DNA of 64,000 nt, from contig JAFQQY010000033.1 in assembly GCA_017410365.1 (NCBI GenBank), forward strand, positions 62,001 to 126,000, read 5' to 3'. This DNA is from Prevotella sp. (GTDB lineage Bacteria; Bacteroidota; Bacteroidia; Bacteroidales; Bacteroidaceae). Below, one piece after another: positions 53,101 to 61,800 of the stretch. The translations under genes and the position numbers were made by a program. The notes below the pieces were generated by a model. It ran no database searches and was not told the DNA's origin. It was given only the letters and a program-made list of their open reading frames with translations. Position 1 is the first letter of the stretch; each line of letters begins with the position of its first letter.

Positions 53101-53813
53101 CACTTGATGGTGAGGGAAGTCAGCATAAACTCGGACGCGCATGGCAGAATGAGCCAATTGCCGTATGGCTGAACACAACATTCAAGACCGACTTCTCACC
53201 AGAAGGCTGGAGCGAGTGGCACATCGCACCTAAACTGTTTGCGGAATACAACAGTATGGACGCAGAGGGCAATCCTCTTGACTTGACAAGTCGCCGCACA
53301 GAGTACAAGGTTGACGGTCAGGATAAGAAAGAGGTGCGTCAGGCTATTCTCAGCGACACCGAGGCTTCGCGTTATACTTATGAGGCAGTAATGAACGGCA
53401 GTGACGACTGGAATCCCCGCAAGCTGATGGAGGCTGTCAATGCTCCTGCTGGCTTGGTTTACAGTGAGGCAGACCGCACACTGGCATGGCAGGCGTCTGA
53501 ATACGCAATCTGTTACGTTGTCATCGACCAGAACGATCAGGTTGTAGGCATAACAAAGGAACTGTCATTTGTCACAGATGGCAACAGCAAAATATATACA
53601 GTAAAGGCGGTTAACGAATACGGAAGCCTCAGCCAGCCTGCTTCTATTGACATCACCACCGGCATAAATTCTACAGAAGCAGCAACACCTGTAGAATGTC
53701 AGTATTACAACCTTCAGGGCATCCGTCTTAACGGCGCAGCCAAAGGACTGAACATCGTCACTATGCGTATGTCAGACGGAAAAACTGTTTCCAAGGTTAT
53801 AAGCGTAAAATAA
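50157..53813 (+). CDS. Multi-domain secreted CE8 pectin methylesterase
   Basis: 1218 residues. Signal peptide MKKFRTLLLTLLAVLNISA; then about 20-325 a parallel beta-helix like the DUF4957/DUF5123 pair, ending GVLGDPRWL; about 335-480 two InlB-like beta repeats (ASPGEGGTVTPASAVFEAGD); about 485-660 a lectin-like sandwich; about 662-765 a Big_5 Ig-like domain; about 765-1085 the CE8 domain. Catalytic residues are visible in NDRQAFYNCKFRSFQDTW (two Gln and an Asp), VDYFYGAG (Asp) and LGRAW (Arg). A fibronectin-like module and a short conserved tail (YYNLQGIRL...KGLNIV) end the protein. It de-esterifies homogalacturonan so that lyases can act. GH95 follows after 31 bases. Confidence 0.92.
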   Translation: MKKFRTLLLTLLAVLNISAAEVNVDPATLQSALSDAADGDVLVLSEGAYGGQLTFPSEKSVTFKAAEGADVTFACLFRANDETLTGGGIILDGLKIAISDSYFINLDKYGDIKRIEVRNCDISNVARCFLRTNNEQNTIDEIIFDNCVIHDCGSGGWNFMYPKHIVKKLTVSRSTLYNYTNGESLFFANGKDQSNVFVFEFKNNTVYRWAKSNDRALCKTEGKYSTESTFTFTDNIVYKGGASGVMPQMVQATGGTLKAKNNLVVEYGGYNSNGTKEINDLTLEGLGLTELSFPNPDAGDFTIVSTSPLAAAATNGGVLGDPRWLKTVSKAVNLTVTASPGEGGTVTPASAVFEAGDEATLTATANYGYRFKEWQDENGNVLSNENPYTITINNDLKAVAIFTTVDTYALIINKEGEGAKWGRVKLMPEPVNGVYETGTEVTVSIVPNSVTSFLYWEDKSAELSRSVVMDGNKEVTATFDVIPFIVAWDFAVTEPRGNRVADYAYTTDNTGLLSIFNGDGSSTNWGGSTRNFGGDNLNCIRRYTDYVNMQAPRSFVARFNVDGYTNIRIHSLAGADNGCVHSVQKMQYSTDGENYTDLASLDMTQNEWLPFEAQLPEGLSTVYIRWIGDTTSELLGSAKAGDTEGFYLADIVCYADKQIVNDTEAPQLLSSSPAAGSNTASARGNFVLTFNERVKAGTGDITLNGETLEGVYGSKTVTIAYKGLNYGTSYTLKIPAGAITDLSGNAFAGTDIQFTTMQRPEPEKRVFDAVVAQDGTGDYLTVQAAINAAPQNRIAPWIIFVKNGEYEELVKIPSNKPFIHLIGQDKEKTLIKFWINNGGTNDVGYEYSTNNPASKTYGYQGVFQCDATDFYTENITYYNSFGVEKQSGPMGLAMRSTNDRQAFYNCKFRSFQDTWFTTTTNVSDRHYVSNCWIEGAVDYFYGAGEVYVENTTFYNARSTGSVVVAPCHKSGTKYGFVFNNCTLDGEGSQHKLGRAWQNEPIAVWLNTTFKTDFSPEGWSEWHIAPKLFAEYNSMDAEGNPLDLTSRRTEYKVDGQDKKEVRQAILSDTEASRYTYEAVMNGSDDWNPRKLMEAVNAPAGLVYSEADRTLAWQASEYAICYVVIDQNDQVVGITKELSFVTDGNSKIYTVKAVNEYGSLSQPASIDITTGINSTEAATPVECQYYNLQGIRLNGAAKGLNIVTMRMSDGKTVSKVISVK

Positions 53814-53844
53814 CACATCATATAAACCATATATAATAAAAAGA

Positions 53845-56800
53845 ATGAACAAATCAATTGTAAATCGTTTGTGTACACTTCTGCTGCTGGCAATGTGTTT
53901 CACAAAACTCTCTGCCAGTCAGACGGTTGTGGCTCATTGGGAGTTCACAACCGGTTATGACGTGACAAAGAGCGGCAAGACGGCAACCTATACTCCAAAC
54001 ACTCTCGGATGGTCGAAGATTGCCAACACCTATTGGAAAACCACTCAGCCTTATTTCTATCCGAACCAGTGCGCACTGGTTCCGGAGGACTGCTACATAA
54101 CAGTCCATACCAGCGATGGAAAGTGGGAAGTGACATCAAGCGGTTCAGGCCCAAACTACCTCTTGCGACTCAACACGGCTTCAATAACAAAGTTCACGGC
54201 AAAGGCCGACTATGCAGACGGCTCAAAGCACGACCAATACTTTGAGATTTCCATGCCTACGCTCTCATTGAGCAACCTGAAGCTTAACTTCTCCATTGGT
54301 GACGGCTCAAGCTCTGCCACCAAATTCGGCGTAGTATATTCTGTTGACGGCGGAACAACATGGACCGTGCTTGATGACTATACTTCAGGCTCACACTGGA
54401 ACACATACGTTGACGCCAATTATGATCTTAACGCAGACAATAAGGAAAGACTTATCGTGCGTCTTCTGATTCAGTCGGCTACAAAAACCAGTAACTACAA
54501 CCTTAAGTATGTAAACATTCTTGCAGAGGACACACAGGTTCCTAAGGTGCTGTCAACAACACCTGCCGATGGAGCAACCGACGTCATCCCTACAGGCAAG
54601 GCTGTGATACTGTTCAGCGAGGGTGTTAAGGCAAAGGCAAACACTGTGGCTGTTCTTCGTAACAATGCTAACGGCATGACCACTGAATTGTCGCCGGTGA
54701 TAAAAGGCAACAAGGTGTCTTTCGCTTACGCAGACCTCGACCTCACCACTTCATACACACTTACCGTTGCTGCCGGTTCGTTTTCCGACCTCGCTGACAA
54801 TGTTTTGAACTCGGAGATAAAGGTTAGTTTCACCACATCTGACACTCGTCCCGTACCGCCGCCTGTACTCGACAGCAAGAACCGCCTATGGTATCACCGT
54901 CCGGCAAGTTATTGGGAAGAAGCTCTGCCGTTAGGAAACGGTAGGCTTGGTGTCATGGTAAGCGGCGGAGTGGCAAAGGATACGCTCCAACTCAACGAGG
55001 ACACTTTCTGGGGTCAATCGCCCAATCGTAATTACAATGCCAACGCCAAATCTGTCTTGTCGCAGGTTCAGCAATATATCTTCAACAAGGACTATGTGTC
55101 TGCACAGAAACTTGCTATTCCTAATTGGATGTCAAAGAAATCCCATGGTGCACAGTATCAGGCTGCCGGCTGCGTTCTTGTTGGTTTCCCTGGCCACAGA
55201 TACGATGACGAAGAAGCCGGTCAGACAACCGGTGCACGCGACGTTCAGGCTTATGTGCGCTCACTCGACATGTCCAATGCCACGGCAGTGACATCATATG
55301 TTGTTGACGGTGTGACCTACACACGCACTGTCTTCACCTCATTTGAGGATAATGTCACCATTATGCGCATAGAGGTTTCAGAAAAAGGCAAGCTTAACTT
55401 CGACGTATGCTATGCTGCGCCAAACAAGACCAACATGGCGAAGATAGGCGTCAACAAGATAACCTCCGACGGAATGATTGAGGCTTCTCTTGTTCCTGCC
55501 AGAACAGAAACAGAGGGTGTTGCCAACAAACTCAACTGCTTCACCTTCATCAAGGTTATAAACGAGGACGGCGAGCAGACAAACACCGGCAAGCAGACAG
55601 TGCGCGAGGGTGGCCTTGTTGCAGGACAGACATCCGTGCCAACCATCAACGTCAGCGGTGCTACGGCAGCAACGATAATCATTTCTTCTGCAACAAACTT
55701 CGTGAACTACGACGACATCAGCGCCAACGCCGAGGCTAAGGCTCTAGCATATATCACAGACTATGTCAACAAGAACAAGAATTACGATTCAACTCTCACC
55801 GACCATGCGTCGAAATACCAGGAGCAGTTCAACAGAGTAACTCTTGACCTTGGTTATAATGCTGCGCAGGAGGTTAAGGATACCGAGACGCGTATAAAGG
55901 AATTCCGCTCTACGGAGTCTGACCCAGGACTGGTGTCAAATTATTTCCAGTTTGGCCGTTATCTCCTTATCTCATCATCACAGCCAGGCACACTGCCGGC
56001 AAACCTTCAAGGTATCTGGAATCCTAACGCACGCCAGTATCCTGCATGGGACTCAAAATACACTTCAAACATCAACGTTGAGATGAACTACTGGCCAGCA
56101 GAGGTTGCTAATCTTGCAGAGTGTCATGAACCGTTCATTGAGATGGTTAAGGATGTATCTGTTACTGGTGCCGAGACGGCAGAGAAGATGTATGGCGCAC
56201 GTGGTTGGGCACTCCATCATAATACGGACATCTGGCGCACCACAGGTGCGGTAGATAATGGTTCCGTAGGTGTTTGGCCTACATGCAACGCATGGTTCTG
56301 CTCGCACCTTTGGGAGAAATACCTTTTTTCTGGCGACAAGAAATATCTTGCAGAGATTTACCCGGTGATGAAGGGGTGTGCCGAGTTTTTCCAGGACTTC
56401 CTTGTTGAAGACCCTAACACAGGCTATATGGTTGTATGTCCGTCAAACTCACCTGAGAATCATCCAGGCTTGAAATCTTACACCAACGACGAGGGCAAGA
56501 CCATGAACTGTGCGCTCTTCGGTGGTGTTGCCATGGACAACCAGATGGTTTACGACGTACTGAAGAATACGGCAGAGGCTGCCCGCGTACTTGGTGTCGA
56601 TGCCGACTTTGCAAGTCAGATTGATGCTTTGAAGATGCGACTCACTCCTTATAAGATTGGCAAGTACGGACAAGTGCAGGAGTGGCAGGAAGACTGGGAT
56701 CGCGAAAATACATCCCACCGTCATCTCTCTCACCTGTGGGGTGCATATCCAGGCAATCAGGTGTCGCCATACACTAATCCGACCATATTCCAAGGCGTCC

Positions 56801-57576
56801 ACAAGTCGCTCGTTGGTCGTGGTGATGCAGCCCGTGGCTGGTCTATGGGATGGAAGGTGTGCGAATGGGCACGCATGCTTGACGGTGACCACGCCCTCTC
56901 TATCATAAAGAATCAGTTGCGTCTTATGGATCCTAATGCCACAATGTCTGATGCAGACGGTGGCACCTATGCCAATATGTTCGATGCCCACGCTCCGTTC
57001 CAGATTGACGGCAACTTCGGTTGCTGCGCCGGCATAGCCGAGATGCTGCTGCAGTCGCATGCCGGATTCGTACACCTTCTCCCTGCACTGCCGTCACAAT
57101 GGCTTGACGGAGAGGTTACGGGGTTGCGCTCTCGCGGTGGTTTCGAGATAACCGAACTGAGATGGGAAATGGGTAAGGTGAAGAAGGTTTGTGTGAAATC
57201 TACCATCGGCGGCAACCTGCGCATCCGCAACACCACCCAACTGAAACTTGCCGACGGCACACCGCTCTCTCCAGCAAAGGGGAATAACACCAATCCGCTG
57301 ATGCAGGCATACGAGATGCCGGAGCCAATTGTTGTAGATGCTTCAAAGATTCCTGACACCAACCTGCCAAAAACATATCTCTATGACATCCCGACAAAGG
57401 CGGGCGACATCATCGTCCTCATTGACAAAGACGAAATCTCTGCTATCAATTCTGCAGTAATGTCAGGTGAGAACGCATCGGCCAAAGGTGTCGCTTATTC
57501 GACTGACGGCAAGCGTGTAACAGCATCCTATCGTGGCATACAGATAAGCAATGGCATGAAGAACGTGAGAAAATAG
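53845..57576 (+). CDS. Secreted GH95 alpha-L-fucosidase/galactosidase with N-terminal accessory domains
   Basis: 1243 residues; GH95 enzymes are usually about 800. Residues 1-25 are a signal peptide, about 26-230 a sandwich like the one in the CE8 protein (VVAHWEFTTGYD), and about 232-335 a Big_5 domain. GH95 starts near 345 (RLWYHRPASYWEEALPLGNG). Catalytic positions match: the Asn pair in VEMNYWPAEVANL (near 745), Glu in QEWQEDWD (near 945) and Asp in FQIDGNFGCC (near 1052). It removes alpha-1,2-fucose or alpha-L-galactose, both found in pectin and xyloglucan side chains. It is co-transcribed with CE8 and ends at the terminator at 57610-57650. Confidence 0.93.
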   Translation: MNKSIVNRLCTLLLLAMCFTKLSASQTVVAHWEFTTGYDVTKSGKTATYTPNTLGWSKIANTYWKTTQPYFYPNQCALVPEDCYITVHTSDGKWEVTSSGSGPNYLLRLNTASITKFTAKADYADGSKHDQYFEISMPTLSLSNLKLNFSIGDGSSSATKFGVVYSVDGGTTWTVLDDYTSGSHWNTYVDANYDLNADNKERLIVRLLIQSATKTSNYNLKYVNILAEDTQVPKVLSTTPADGATDVIPTGKAVILFSEGVKAKANTVAVLRNNANGMTTELSPVIKGNKVSFAYADLDLTTSYTLTVAAGSFSDLADNVLNSEIKVSFTTSDTRPVPPPVLDSKNRLWYHRPASYWEEALPLGNGRLGVMVSGGVAKDTLQLNEDTFWGQSPNRNYNANAKSVLSQVQQYIFNKDYVSAQKLAIPNWMSKKSHGAQYQAAGCVLVGFPGHRYDDEEAGQTTGARDVQAYVRSLDMSNATAVTSYVVDGVTYTRTVFTSFEDNVTIMRIEVSEKGKLNFDVCYAAPNKTNMAKIGVNKITSDGMIEASLVPARTETEGVANKLNCFTFIKVINEDGEQTNTGKQTVREGGLVAGQTSVPTINVSGATAATIIISSATNFVNYDDISANAEAKALAYITDYVNKNKNYDSTLTDHASKYQEQFNRVTLDLGYNAAQEVKDTETRIKEFRSTESDPGLVSNYFQFGRYLLISSSQPGTLPANLQGIWNPNARQYPAWDSKYTSNINVEMNYWPAEVANLAECHEPFIEMVKDVSVTGAETAEKMYGARGWALHHNTDIWRTTGAVDNGSVGVWPTCNAWFCSHLWEKYLFSGDKKYLAEIYPVMKGCAEFFQDFLVEDPNTGYMVVCPSNSPENHPGLKSYTNDEGKTMNCALFGGVAMDNQMVYDVLKNTAEAARVLGVDADFASQIDALKMRLTPYKIGKYGQVQEWQEDWDRENTSHRHLSHLWGAYPGNQVSPYTNPTIFQGVHKSLVGRGDAARGWSMGWKVCEWARMLDGDHALSIIKNQLRLMDPNATMSDADGGTYANMFDAHAPFQIDGNFGCCAGIAEMLLQSHAGFVHLLPALPSQWLDGEVTGLRSRGGFEITELRWEMGKVKKVCVKSTIGGNLRIRNTTQLKLADGTPLSPAKGNNTNPLMQAYEMPEPIVVDASKIPDTNLPKTYLYDIPTKAGDIIVLIDKDEISAINSAVMSGENASAKGVAYSTDGKRVTASYRGIQISNGMKNVRK

Positions 57577-57609
57577 ATTGTTGCTAATGCGATACAAACC
57601 GCAATTATA

Positions 57610-57650
57610 AAAAGTAATGTCCACCAGGAAATATGGCGGACATTACTTTT
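57610..57650. terminator. Bidirectional terminator between GH95 and GH154
   Basis: AAAAGTAATGTCC pairs perfectly with GGACATTACTTTT, with T-runs beyond, between two convergent genes. Confidence 0.88.
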
Positions 57651-57681
57651 TTATCAATCTTGATATTGCAAGCGAGTTGTC

Positions 57682-59580
57682 TCAACGCTTGCTACTCTTT
57701 GATTTCTTCATTATAAGTTGTGACTTCAGGAGTTTCTGCCCGTCTGCTGTTGCTTTGAGGTTTACCACAACACTGTTGTCGGCTTCTGGGTGAAGGTCAT
57801 GGCAGCGGACTACTTCTATCGCATCCCAACCCTCGGTAAGCACAGTGGTAAGTGCGTACTGGCCGTTGTCAATGGTGATGGCCTTTTTGCCTTTTACCTT
57901 TGTTGTCGTTACTGCCACAGGTCTGTCCAGCTCGGGCAGAGCATAGAATCCCATGCGGACATTTCTCGGACTACTTGTCTTTACGGTGTCAGCACGGAGC
58001 ACGCCGTTGGCTGTTACCTCCTCTGCCATGTGGATGGTCACGCTCTTGTCATTCTCCATCTCTGCAGTGCGACAGAAGAGTCCATCGGCATTAAGTCCTG
58101 CTCCCTTATAACTGTTTATCTGCAGCCACTTCCCGTTTTGACCTTCAACCACATAACTCATTGCCACTTCGCCATGTCTGCCGTCAGCCTGCCATGGAAG
58201 GGCAGAGTTGTAAGCCAGTCGGTTGTAGTTCTCAAGCCCGTAGTAAAAACCGCTGTTGCGTGTAAATACATTGCGGAACTCCGCCATTCCCAGTTCTGCA
58301 TGGTCGGAAACAAGTATTTTTGTTCTTTCTGAATAGACGTTGTACGGCGACTTCTTCTTCATCTTTGTCCATGCACCCTCTGTCTCGCGAGTGGTCCAAA
58401 ATGGATTGTCGGCAGGCATGTACAAGGCAAGGAAGAGCTTCGCCATCCAGAACACACTGCCACGGCATGAATAATGCTGAAGGCAGTTCTCGAAATGGTC
58501 GTAGAAACCGAGGTTTGGGAGTCCGTCGGCTGCGATGAAGTCGGGATTCTGAAGGAACTGCAGGATGGCACCCGAACAGATGCGTCGCATCCAGCCGTAG
58601 TCGATGTCAGGACTTTGCAGCAATCCAGTGAGTGCTAGCGGAACGGCAGCTCCCATGCGATAGGTGATGCTTCGTCCCCACATCTGCAACTTGCCGTCGC
58701 GACCAAACATATAAGGGTATTGCGTTGTTATGTCTGCCAAGTTGCTCATGAACTGCTTTGCCTCGTCAGGGTAGTACTTCTTGCCGTAGCTCTCAGCCCA
58801 TAGCGGACCGTACATCTGGAATGCCCACATGCTATAATAGTCGAAGAGGGGAGAGTCGTGATACCATCCGTCGCCCACATAGGCGTTGAGGTTCTCCTGT
58901 GTCAGCTTTTCAAGATATTTCAGATTAACCTGATAACCTTCTCTGTGCAGAAAACAGAGCAGGCACTGGTTGAAGAATCGCCAGTTCATGTCGATAGTGC
59001 CGCCCTCGGCATAACCCTTGAACACCTCAGCCAACTTGTCGCGCGTGTCCTTTGGCAGAGGATGCCAGAACACGTCTGGTGCCATCAGCAATGATACTGC
59101 AAGACCGCCGAGTTCTACGAGCTTCTGTCCGCCGTGTCCTCTGCCTTTCTTCACGGGAACGTAAATCGGACTCTTAGGGTCGAGGAACGATGTTATCTGA
59201 TAGCGGTAGTAGTCGCCCACCCTAATACCGTTGAGGGTAAGGTCGGGATTCTCTTTCAACAGCGGTCCTGCGAGGAACATCGTGCGGCACAGTTCTTCCA
59301 TGCGTGCGGTAGGAATGTCGCCCTCATTGCGCGGATAGCTCTTGCCTTCCTGTTTCGGCAGGTCGAAAGGGTCTTTAATGTTATCAACATATTGGAAGGC
59401 GGTACTAAGCAGATACTCTGCAGCCTGTTTCCAGTGCTCACGGCTCATGCCTGTGTATGGACTGAGCTTTTTGTCTGGGTTGTTCACTTCGAATATCTTT
59501 GCCTTGTCAGCCTCTGCGTTGACGGCACTTGCCACTATTGGCAAGAGCATTATCAGCAATAATATAATTTGTTTTTTCAT
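57682..59580 (-). CDS. Secreted DUF2264/GH154 protein, candidate beta-glucuronidase
   Basis: 632 residues with signal peptide MKKQIILLLIMLLPIVASA. The body is an (alpha/alpha)-barrel typical of DUF2264, now GH154, with MSREHWKQAAEYLLSTAFQY, RNEGDIPTARMEELCRTMF, NWRFFNQCLLCFL, GDGWYHDSPLFDYYSMWAFQ and AADGLPNLGFYDHFENCLQHYSCRGS. A C-terminal beta domain follows residue 430. Some GH154 members act on glucuronic-acid caps of plant glycans; the substrate here is inferred from the pectin neighbourhood. It is transcribed toward CE8-GH95, so it is not in their operon. Confidence 0.82.
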   Translation of the reverse strand: MKKQIILLLIMLLPIVASAVNAEADKAKIFEVNNPDKKLSPYTGMSREHWKQAAEYLLSTAFQYVDNIKDPFDLPKQEGKSYPRNEGDIPTARMEELCRTMFLAGPLLKENPDLTLNGIRVGDYYRYQITSFLDPKSPIYVPVKKGRGHGGQKLVELGGLAVSLLMAPDVFWHPLPKDTRDKLAEVFKGYAEGGTIDMNWRFFNQCLLCFLHREGYQVNLKYLEKLTQENLNAYVGDGWYHDSPLFDYYSMWAFQMYGPLWAESYGKKYYPDEAKQFMSNLADITTQYPYMFGRDGKLQMWGRSITYRMGAAVPLALTGLLQSPDIDYGWMRRICSGAILQFLQNPDFIAADGLPNLGFYDHFENCLQHYSCRGSVFWMAKLFLALYMPADNPFWTTRETEGAWTKMKKKSPYNVYSERTKILVSDHAELGMAEFRNVFTRNSGFYYGLENYNRLAYNSALPWQADGRHGEVAMSYVVEGQNGKWLQINSYKGAGLNADGLFCRTAEMENDKSVTIHMAEEVTANGVLRADTVKTSSPRNVRMGFYALPELDRPVAVTTTKVKGKKAITIDNGQYALTTVLTEGWDAIEVVRCHDLHPEADNSVVVNLKATADGQKLLKSQLIMKKSKSSKR

Positions 59581-59686
59581 ATCTTTTGGTTTTAGTATTT
59601 CTTATGTTGTTTTGTTCTTCTATACCTTATTATATATAACCGCGTACTTGCAATTTTATTATTCAACAGGCTGAAGTGAATCAAGC

Positions 59687-60013
59687 TCATTTATCCTTGG
59701 CTTTCTTTTTCTTCGGTTCAGGAAGCGCCTTGCAAGTCTCGCGGACAATGGCAGAGAGGTAATCCCTATCATCCACATCGGCTATGTAGAAGTAGTCTTT
59801 TGCACCATCGTATGGCGGCCGTAGTTCTTCCTTCTTGAGCATAGGGCGCACGGCGTCGGTAGGCTTCAAGTAAAAACGGTCGTCGCATATAAGTCCGAAG
59901 ATTTTGCCATCACAGTAGATGCCATAATCGCCAAACATCTTCTTGGTAGTTATCTCACCCGCACCGCCACACTGGTCGGCTATGTATTGTACAAAGTCAA
60001 TGTTGCTCGCCAT
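59687..60013 (-). CDS. TfoX N-terminal-domain protein
   Basis: 108 residues. The TfoX_N fold is seen in GEITTKKMFGDYGIYCDGKIFGLICDDRFYLKPTD (shown here in two pieces: KKMFGDYGIYCDGK and FYLKPTD) and ends with a Lys-rich tail. TfoX proteins regulate competence in Haemophilus and Vibrio, but the free N-terminal domain is common elsewhere with no known role. The -7 element TACTTTTG lies at 60049-60056. Confidence 0.88.
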   Translation of the reverse strand: MASNIDFVQYIADQCGGAGEITTKKMFGDYGIYCDGKIFGLICDDRFYLKPTDAVRPMLKKEELRPPYDGAKDYFYIADVDDRDYLSAIVRETCKALPEPKKKKAKDK

Positions 60014-60609
60014 GATATAATCAAATTAACCTATCTCGTTATCATTCGCAAAAGTACATAATTATACTAAAACGACCAAATTTTCACTTCTATTTCAGTG
60101 TTATAAATACCTTCTGCAGATGTGACAGATTGTGGCTGAGGCGGTTTATGATGAAATTTATTCATAATCCTGCCTTTAGAAATAAGTTTCTCGACAGGAA
60201 ACCAAAAGTATATCATTGATATACCAAAATAATCTTGACGAGATAATTTGGGTATATTGACCATATACTAAAAAACAAATATTAATGCCGTTATCCCTTC
60301 CAGTTAGAGGACGGGGCGGGGAGAGGCTTCCCATTTGGCGAGGGGTTGTGATGAGTTTTTGTTATCTGTCAAAATCTGCCATACCCAAACCTTCTGATTA
60401 TCAAGCACATTTGCAAATTGGCAGATTTGCAGATAAAAATTAATTTTTATAGTATGTTGTATTTTTTACGATAATCACCGCCTGTATATATTTACGATGA
60501 GGCTATTGGAATGGCTACCTGCATGAGATGGGTTTATATCTGAATTGCGGCGAAGAGGAAACACAAACATGAAAATATCACATTAACATAAATGTGTAAA
60601 GAGTTTGAT
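60014..60609. other. 596-base region without a convincing gene
   Basis: It holds the TfoX promoter (60049-60056), a G-rich stretch around 60309-60350, and an inverted repeat AAATCTGCC (60372-60380) / GGCAGATTT (60420-60428) around a 39-base loop. A 65-codon minus-strand frame at 60067-60264 has no recognisable features and I do not call it. The region adjoins gene fragments and looks like decayed DNA. Confidence 0.6.
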
Positions 60610-61074
60610 TTATATTCCTCTTTCAGCCCAATCGCCCCTATCCAGATTGCGATAGCCGATGGCTTCGGCGATGTGGTGGCTCTGCACTTTCTCGCTGCCT
60701 TCGAGGTCGGCGATGGTGCGGGCAACTTTCAAGATGCGGCTGTAGGCACGGGCGGAGAGTTTGAGGCGCTCCATTGCCATGCGCAGCATGTCCATAGAGG
60801 CGGCATCGGGCTCTGCAAACTGGTGGAGCATGCGTTCGGTCATCTGGGCATTGCAGTGGATGCGAGCCCCCTCCCGACCTCCCCCTTGGGGCAGGTGACT
60901 GAAACGTTCAGTTTGTATGTGGCGGGCACGTATAACACGCTCACGAATCTTTTCAGACGGTTCGCCTGGCTGCATCTTCGACAATTCAGAGAAAGGAACT
61001 GCCTGAAGCTCGCAATGGATGTCGATACTGCTGGGGATTATAGGGCCCGCTTTTCGTTTGTTAATTGCTGTCAT
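60610..61074 (-). pseudogene. 3' remnant of a ComM/YifB Mg-chelatase-like ATPase gene
   Basis: 154 residues that match only the C-terminal part of ComM/YifB (about 510 residues): SIDIHCELQAVPFSELSKM, PGEPSEKIRERVIRARHIQ, IHCNAQM, and the closing LKLSARAYSRILKVARTIADL, QSHHIAEAIGYRNLD. The Lon-like and AAA+ core with Walker motifs is missing. The junction shows as GPIIPSSIDIHC where the family has GPLLDRIDIH. A GC-rich dispersed element (60866-60895) is inserted in frame between QTERF and IHCNAQM, adding about ten residues (SHLPQGGGREGA). The start overlaps the upstream chimera by 14 bases. Whether the fragment is translated is unknown. Confidence 0.82.
60866..60895. repeat. GC-rich dispersed hairpin element inside the ComM remnant
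   Basis: Begins GCCCCCTCCCGACCTCCCCC and ends TTGGGGCAGG; 27 of 30 positions match the element at 41521-41550. Confidence 0.75.
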
Positions 61075-61645
61075 GTCTATCGTTTTTTTTATCGAATAGT
61101 CCAGTTACACGGGGAAGATAGTGATTGCAAAACGGTATGATGATAAGATAAGATAGCGCCATGACCGTCCAAAACGCTATGACTACAATATTTGGATTGA
61201 TAACGGTTGAAACCTTTAAGAAATATTGGGTGCCCATGCGCACCATGATGCCATGTGTAAGTACCGTGATGATGGCATACTTGCCCGTGGGTTTAGCCTT
61301 GGGATTGATGGTCTGTAGGGCGTTGACATGCTCTCGGTCTTTCTTGAACTTTTCAATCTCTACGAGCAGTTTTACTGTGGCGTCTTCAATGTAAGGACCG
61401 CCAAATAGATTTTCAATGGCACCCCAACAGCCGAGGTTGTCCTTGCTGAAAGCAACAGACCGGCCACGATGCACCTTTGCCAACTGTGCGAACATGCATG
61501 TGTAGCCTCTGGGATTCTCCTTTGGTTTCTCCGCAAGTTCGCTTCCATGCAAATCGTCTGCATAGAACACAGCGATTGGCATTTCCTGTTCAGGGAAATA
61601 CTTTAGCCACTTACCCATTATCCCTTCCTTTAATTGCGTATCCAT
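61061..61645 (-). pseudogene. Chimera: DUF169 N-terminus joined to a membrane-protein tail
   Basis: 194 residues. Residues 10-118 match DUF169: EMPIAVFYADDL, YTCMFAQLAKVHRGRSVAFS, DNLGCWGAIENLFGG, INPKAKPTGKYAI. A complete DUF169 protein is about twice as long and continues 'F.PL'. Here the frame switches to TVLTHGIMVRMGTQYFLKV and a membrane helix (VVIAFWTVMALSYLIIIPFC), which looks like the end of an acyltransferase-type membrane protein. It overlaps the ComM remnant by 14 bases. The simplest reading is two deletions that joined three gene fragments; a functional fusion cannot be excluded. Confidence 0.65.
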
Positions 61646-61800
61646 ATTATTCAGTTTTAAATAAATGCCTCCTTAATATTGTTAAAGTATGCTGCCAAGA
61701 CCTCTTAAATATAATAATATCTTTGTTTGCTAAATTGGAATTTACTTGCTTCGTTTCTTAGCAATCAGAGCGCTAAAAACCGAATTATCTCTTCCATTAA

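Noticed and set aside
60067-60264. 65-codon minus-strand frame in the gap after TfoX
   Set aside because: No signal, motif or neighbour support, unusual composition, and it lies in a decayed region; an open frame of this length is expected by chance.
61718-61725. TATCTTTG on the plus strand, a perfect -7 element
   Set aside because: No plus-strand gene follows it; it faces the 3' end of the GH106-GH43 gene. It may be a leftover promoter or chance in an A/T-rich gap.
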